Shown here piece by piece: positions 59,962-64,000 of a stretch of 64,000 bases of DNA. This stretch comes from Ensifer sp. LC11 (lineage in GTDB: Bacteria; Pseudomonadota; Alphaproteobacteria; Rhizobiales; Rhizobiaceae), in NCBI RefSeq assembly GCF_001695835.1, contig NZ_MBSO01000016.1, positions 1 to 64,000 of the forward strand. The letters are read 5' to 3'. Under the pieces are notes generated by a model. It saw nothing but the letters and a program-made list of their open reading frames with translations, was not told the origin of the DNA and did no database searches. A program made the translations under genes and the position numbers. The first letter of the stretch is position 1. The number at the start of each line of letters is the position of its first letter.

Positions 59962-62166
59962 CTACCATTTCTTGCTGAGCTTGAACGTGACCGTGCGGGC
60001 GTCGCCGTATCCGCAGACGAGAATGCCGCTGCAGCCGCTGACATAGTGCCTGTCGAACAGGTTCGTGACGTTCAGAGCGGCACCCCAGTCGTTCTTTTCG
60101 TAACGCAGGCCGGCGTCAAAGACCGTCAATGACGGCACTTTTGCCGTGTTCTCCTTGTTCGCCCAGCTTTCGCCACGGTAGCGAACGCCAGCCCCAAGGC
60201 TGACACCCTCGAACACGCCCTGCTGCACCGTGTAGTCGATCCAGAGCGAGGCCTGCCTATCGGGAACCAGATAGGGCGTCTTTCCGACCAAAGCCGCGTC
60301 CGCATCTTCCGTCACCTCGAGATCGGTGAAGTCGAGGCCCGCGATCACCTTCCAGCTTTCGTTGATGTTGATCTTGCCTTCGAGTTCGATGCCGCGTGAG
60401 CGCACCTCGCCCGTCTGCGTGGAAATGCTGGTAAAGGGGTCGGTGACAAGGGCGTTGCGCTTGGTCAGCTGGTAGATGGATGCCGTCAGCACGCCGTCGA
60501 GCAGCGTCGGTTCGTACTTGACGCCAGCTTCGAACTGCTCGCCTTCCTCGGGCTTGGTGTTACCGGTCGCCGTCACCGCCACGACCGGGTTGAAGAAGGT
60601 TGCGACGCTGACATAGGGCGTCAGGCCGTTGTCGAGCTCGTAGGCGAGACCGGCGCGGCCGCTGACTGCCCCTTCGCTGTAGTCGAAGGTCGAGTTCTGC
60701 GTTGGCGCCCAGAACGTCGGCCCGTTCTCGGTCTTGGTGTCGACGTAGTCGTAGCGGCCGTTGAGCGTCACCAGCCAGCCGTCGCCGAAACGGATCTGAT
60801 CCTGCGCATAGACACCCAGCTGCTGCTGCGTCACCACCTGGTTGATGTAGGTGGCATTGGCGGGCTGCGGCGCGCCGTAGATCGGGTTCGTCGCGCTGAT
60901 CGGCGTTCCGGCCGAGGACGCCTGGACATGGTCGAGGCGGTAAAGCTTGTAGTCCAGGCCAACGAGAAGCGTGTGGTCGAGTGCTCCGGTCTCGAATTCG
61001 CCCTCGAGCCTGTTGTCGACGGCGAAGGTATCGACCTTGGAGGTTGCCTCGAAACCAAGCCGATAGAGCCGGTTGTCCGGGGTGGCCGGCACGTTTGACA
61101 CCGGGAAAGGCAGGCTCGGATCGTAGTAGCCGTAGGTGTAGGGGCCGTTCTCGTGCTTGTAGAGGTGGCCGTAGCGCAGGTTCTGGCTGAATTGCCAGCC
61201 GCTGTCGAACTCGTGCTTGAACTCGTAGCCGAGCATCTGCTGGACATAGGTGCCGGTGTCGATGTCCGGTTCGCCGAAGAAAGCCTTGCGATCGATCTTG
61301 CCGAAAGGTGCGTCGACGACCGTGCCGACATAGGGCAGAAAACCGTTGCCGGTGTGGACTTGATCCAGACCCTGCAACAGGCCGTAGACGGTCAGGCTCG
61401 TCGTGTCGTCGGGCTGATAGGTGACCTGCGGCAGTATGAAGCCGCGCAGGTCTTCTGAGTGGTCGGTGTAGTTGTCGCCGCCGGACACCTTGCCGGTAAC
61501 CCGGTAGCTGATGGCATCGTTCAGCGGCCGGTTTACGTCGACGGCCAGAAACGCATTGCCGTTACTGTTGATACCGGTCTCCGCGTTGGCAAAGGTCTCG
61601 TCGAGGGGGCGTTTGCTGACCAGACTAACAATGCCGCCCGGGTTAGCGCCCCCGTAAAGCACCGAAGCCGGGCCCTTGAGTACCTCGACACGTTCCAGCA
61701 TGAAGGGATCGACCTGGAAGCCGCCGAATCCGTACGAGAACAGGGTGAGGCCGTCGAGGAAGACACCGGTCTGTGACGCGTCGAAGCCGCGAATGTAGAA
61801 CCAGTCGGTATCCGGATCGACGCCGAAAGGCTCGGCCATGACACCGGGCGTATAGCGCAGCGCCTCGTCGACCTTGTTGACGACACCGCGGTCGTCGAGT
61901 TCTTCGCGTCCGATGACGGAAACACTCTGGGGAACCTCTGCGATCGGCGTCGCCGTTTTCGAACCGGTCGTCGTCGCCTTGGCGACGTAGCCCTGAACCG
62001 GACCGGTCGCATCATCCTCGGCTTTGGTGCCCTTGACCTCAATCTTTTGCAGCTGTGTCACAGGCGCGTCCTGTGCAAGCGCCGCCCCAGCAGCCAAAAC
62101 CGCGACACAGGCGGCCCCGCTTGCCAGCCATTCCGTCAACCGCGCCGCCTTACCTCTTACCATCAT
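59962..62166 (-). CDS. TonB-dependent siderophore receptor
   Basis: A 734-residue outer-membrane receptor with signal peptide (ACVAVLAAGAALAQ), a TonB box-like start (TQLQKIEVKG), the plug domain (EVPQSVSVIGREELDDRG, then YIRGFDASQTGVFLDGLTLF and VEVLKGPASVLYGGANPGG) and a 22-strand barrel ending in KLSKKW. The plug resembles ferrichrome/hydroxamate-type receptors (FhuA group). An AraC regulator is encoded upstream on the same strand, as in siderophore uptake loci. Confidence 0.93.
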   Translation of the reverse strand: MMVRGKAARLTEWLASGAACVAVLAAGAALAQDAPVTQLQKIEVKGTKAEDDATGPVQGYVAKATTTGSKTATPIAEVPQSVSVIGREELDDRGVVNKVDEALRYTPGVMAEPFGVDPDTDWFYIRGFDASQTGVFLDGLTLFSYGFGGFQVDPFMLERVEVLKGPASVLYGGANPGGIVSLVSKRPLDETFANAETGINSNGNAFLAVDVNRPLNDAISYRVTGKVSGGDNYTDHSEDLRGFILPQVTYQPDDTTSLTVYGLLQGLDQVHTGNGFLPYVGTVVDAPFGKIDRKAFFGEPDIDTGTYVQQMLGYEFKHEFDSGWQFSQNLRYGHLYKHENGPYTYGYYDPSLPFPVSNVPATPDNRLYRLGFEATSKVDTFAVDNRLEGEFETGALDHTLLVGLDYKLYRLDHVQASSAGTPISATNPIYGAPQPANATYINQVVTQQQLGVYAQDQIRFGDGWLVTLNGRYDYVDTKTENGPTFWAPTQNSTFDYSEGAVSGRAGLAYELDNGLTPYVSVATFFNPVVAVTATGNTKPEEGEQFEAGVKYEPTLLDGVLTASIYQLTKRNALVTDPFTSISTQTGEVRSRGIELEGKININESWKVIAGLDFTDLEVTEDADAALVGKTPYLVPDRQASLWIDYTVQQGVFEGVSLGAGVRYRGESWANKENTAKVPSLTVFDAGLRYEKNDWGAALNVTNLFDRHYVSGCSGILVCGYGDARTVTFKLSKKW

Positions 62167-62235
62167 TGCCCTGTCGTCCCACGCCGATCCACCGCACGAC
62201 CCCTTCCGGGTGCGGCTTCTGCCCCTCTGATAAGA

Positions 62236-62250
62236 TGAGTGTTTATATCA
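62236..62250 (-). promoter_or_regulatory. Possible iron-responsive (RirA, IRO-type) box
   Basis: TGAGTGTTTATATCA fits the TGA-N9-TCA pattern of rhizobial iron-responsive operators, in an AT-rich patch about 70 bases before the receptor start. The pattern is short, so chance is possible. Confidence 0.4.
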
Positions 62251-62340
62251 ACTATTCGATCGACTCTTGTCGCGATCAGCGGAAATTGAACGTTCCTGGG
62301 CTATTCACAGCGAACATCGGCTCAGTGCAGATGATTTTGC

Positions 62341-63225
62341 TCAGCTCAACCGGCTGCGTTTCCACAATGCCGGCGTGGTGCCGACGACCCTCCGGAAGAT
62401 CCGGGTGAAGTGCGCCTGATCGGAAAATCCGGTTTCGGCGGCGATGGCCGTGAGCGACACCTCGTTCTTCAACAGCAGCGTCTTGGCCTTCTCGACCCTG
62501 GCATTGGTTTGCCACTGATGCGGGGCCATGCCGGTCGAGGCTTTGAAGGCGTGACTGAAATGCGATTGCGACAGCCCGGCAAGGGACGCCAGCTCCTCCA
62601 GGCGGATATTGCGGCTGCTGTTTTCGTCGATGAACTCGACCGCACGGCGAAGCTGCCAGGTGGCGAGCGGGCTGCGTTTGCGTGCGTCGCTGCGATTGAG
62701 CTTCATCAGGTCGATGAACAGTGCGACCGTCAATCCGTCGCCGTAAAGGTCGTGCAACGGCTGCGGATTGAGGCACTCGGCGGCGATCAGCTGCGCGAGT
62801 TGCAGAAAGCGCTCGTCGTGGAACATCAGCCGCGGCGTGTCGTAGCGGTCGGCATCGAGATCTTCCATCAAACGCCGGCTGAGGATCTCAAGGTTGAAAT
62901 GCAGGTCAAGATGGCGGATGTAGCTGACATCGACGACATCCGCCCAGATTTCCATGCCTGCGGGAATGTAGGAAAGCGCCTGCCGGTGATCGTTTTGCAC
63001 TGAGCCGCGGCTATCGGGAGAAAGCTTGACGTTGCAACGGGCGCCACCCTGCGCCTCGAGGACGATAAACATGCGCGGATCGTCGGATACGTAGTGCCCA
63101 CCGGCTTGCGTCTCGCACTCGACATCCCAGACGTCGGCGACGATGCCGTTCCATTCCCTGCGGTGCAAGCCGCCGAGCACCTTGAACCCGGAAATCCTGT
63201 TCTGCATCCGCGGCTGAAACGACAT
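62341..63225 (-). CDS. AraC-family regulator of the siderophore receptor
   Basis: The 294-residue protein has an N-terminal sensing domain (about 1-180) and a C-terminal AraC double helix-turn-helix (IRLEELASLAGLSQSHFSHA, then FKASTGMAPHQWQTNARVEK and AAETGFSDQAHFTRIFRRVV). It is encoded 175 bases upstream of the receptor on the same strand. Such regulators (PchR-like) usually respond to the cognate ferric siderophore. Confidence 0.92.
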   Translation of the reverse strand: MSFQPRMQNRISGFKVLGGLHRREWNGIVADVWDVECETQAGGHYVSDDPRMFIVLEAQGGARCNVKLSPDSRGSVQNDHRQALSYIPAGMEIWADVVDVSYIRHLDLHFNLEILSRRLMEDLDADRYDTPRLMFHDERFLQLAQLIAAECLNPQPLHDLYGDGLTVALFIDLMKLNRSDARKRSPLATWQLRRAVEFIDENSSRNIRLEELASLAGLSQSHFSHAFKASTGMAPHQWQTNARVEKAKTLLLKNEVSLTAIAAETGFSDQAHFTRIFRRVVGTTPALWKRSRLS

Positions 63226-63359
63226 CGACGCTTGTCCAACGCTAAAAGAGGCGAGACGACGCCTCAGGCTTATTCCTTCCTCTTTTACTCATCTTTAATG
63301 TGCAGCGGAAGCCCCGAAGCAAGATGGCGGACGACGGATGCTGTGGAGGGCCTGTCGCG

Positions 63360-64000
63360 CTAAGCGACCCTTCGGCGATAGACGATCCACACGCCGGCGG
63401 CACTCATGGCCGCGAGCGCGAACCAGGTGAGCGCGTAGACAAAGTGGCTGTTGCGAAAACGGACGACGGTGAGCCCGCCGATCGGCAGACCGCCGGGATT
63501 GGGGGATGCGTCTGCATCGACGAAATAAGGCGCGACATCGCTCAGCGCCTTCGACGCAGCGATGGCGGCGACGTCGCGGGAGAACCAACGGTCATTTGCC
63601 GGATCGTTCGAACGTAGGAAGGCGCCGCCAGGTTCAGTAATGCGCAGCAGACCGGTGACTGTAGCGGTTCCGACGATCTCGCCTTGCGCGCGGGCAGCAG
63701 GGTCGCGGCGATCCGACGGCACGAAACCGCGATTGATGAGGATCGTCGAGCCGTCTGCAAGGATCATCGGCGTCAGCACCCAGAAGCCGGCGCCACGCTC
63801 CGTGACCGCCTGCACCAGAACCGACTTGCCGTGGAGGAAGGTGCCGATTGCGCTGACACGCCGATATTCGTCCTTCTCCCTGGTCACGTACTCCCAGTCC
63901 GGTCGCGAGGGCGCCGGCACGGTTTCAGCATGAACGCGGGCATCCACGCGGGCGATAAGGTCAAGTTTCCAGGAAAGGCGCTGAACCTGCCAGGTCCCGA
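63360..64000 (-). CDS. SURF1-family protein, N-terminus beyond window
   Basis: The frame runs through the right edge. It reads GTWQVQRLSWKLDLIARVDA, then REKDEYRRVSAIGTFLHG, LINRGFVPSDRRDP and a C-terminal membrane helix (FVYALTWFALAAMSAAGVWI). SURF1 proteins assist heme insertion in heme-copper oxidases and often follow cyo/cox genes, which may lie to the right. The N-terminal membrane helix is not in the window. Confidence 0.88.
   Translation of the reverse strand, partial: GTWQVQRLSWKLDLIARVDARVHAETVPAPSRPDWEYVTREKDEYRRVSAIGTFLHGKSVLVQAVTERGAGFWVLTPMILADGSTILINRGFVPSDRRDPAARAQGEIVGTATVTGLLRITEPGGAFLRSNDPANDRWFSRDVAAIAASKALSDVAPYFVDADASPNPGGLPIGGLTVVRFRNSHFVYALTWFALAAMSAAGVWIVYRRRVA

Noticed and set aside
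1-64000. tRNA or rRNA genes, CRISPR arrays, prophage or replication genes
   Set aside because: No such pattern was noticed when reading both strands; a dedicated tRNA or repeat search was not possible here.

Overview
The window looks like accessory DNA from an alphaproteobacterium of the Rhizobiaceae, most like Sinorhizobium/Ensifer. The reasons are its GC-rich codon use, a second-copy type complex I operon, an NnrR-type denitrification remnant, a dadRXA-type alanine locus, general L-amino-acid (Aap-like) and FrcBCA/RbsBC-like ABC genes, and many LysR/GntR/TetR regulators. Decayed genes, deletion scars and an IS630 end are frequent, as on a megaplasmid. These assignments come from recognising protein families by eye; no search was run.

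Layout. 1-3.3 kb: an IS630 transposase end, a broken solute-binding protein and a broken LysR gene, then an SMR efflux gene with its TetR regulator and a clear operator. 3.6-7.6 kb: the most unusual block, a tight four-gene minus-strand cassette. It holds a small protein that matches the N-terminal prodomain of the next gene, a subtilase with no signal peptide and a long Lys/Glu tract, a pre-ATP-grasp-like protein, and a RimK-like ATP-grasp ligase. 8-17.5 kb: a LacI regulator with two tandem operators and promoter, a complete sugar-type ABC transporter, and enzymes (phosphotriesterase-like, amidotransferase-like, ribokinase, BtpA/SgcQ, TenA-like, M20 amidase/carbamoylase) that look like a salvage or catabolic route for an N-glycoside or heterocycle.

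17.7-34.4 kb: complex I (NDH-1) with all 14 subunits but a rearranged order. nuoH-nuoI-CBS lie on the plus strand; nuoJ-K-antiporter-orfX-L-M-N-A-B-C-D-E-F-G lie on the minus strand. It has four antiporter-like subunits instead of three. 34.7-38.1 kb: Lrp regulator, alanine racemase, D-amino-acid dehydrogenase and RidA. 38.1-43.0 kb: a decayed nitric-oxide/denitrification island (fragments of norE/F, norC, norB and a Crp/Fnr gene; decayed ubiX and ubiD) with intact hemerythrin-like, nnrU and DUF1326 genes. It still carries three TTG-N8-CAA boxes of the NnrR/Dnr type.

43.1-48.3 kb: a GntR-regulated operon of an Aap-like solute-binding protein, two permeases and two Cys-X5-Arg phosphatases, with no ATPase gene. 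48.4-50.3 kb: LysR and ilvD fragments joined back-to-back by a deletion that removed both 5' ends. 50.4-59.8 kb: NudK-like Nudix, secreted cyclase with divergent LysR, EmrAB-like efflux pair with a well-formed promoter/operator, MaoC dehydratase, and a two-component system followed by a secreted GlcG/HbpS protein. 59.9-64 kb: TonB-dependent siderophore receptor, AraC regulator, and a SURF1 gene that runs off the right edge. No rRNA, tRNA or CRISPR array was seen.
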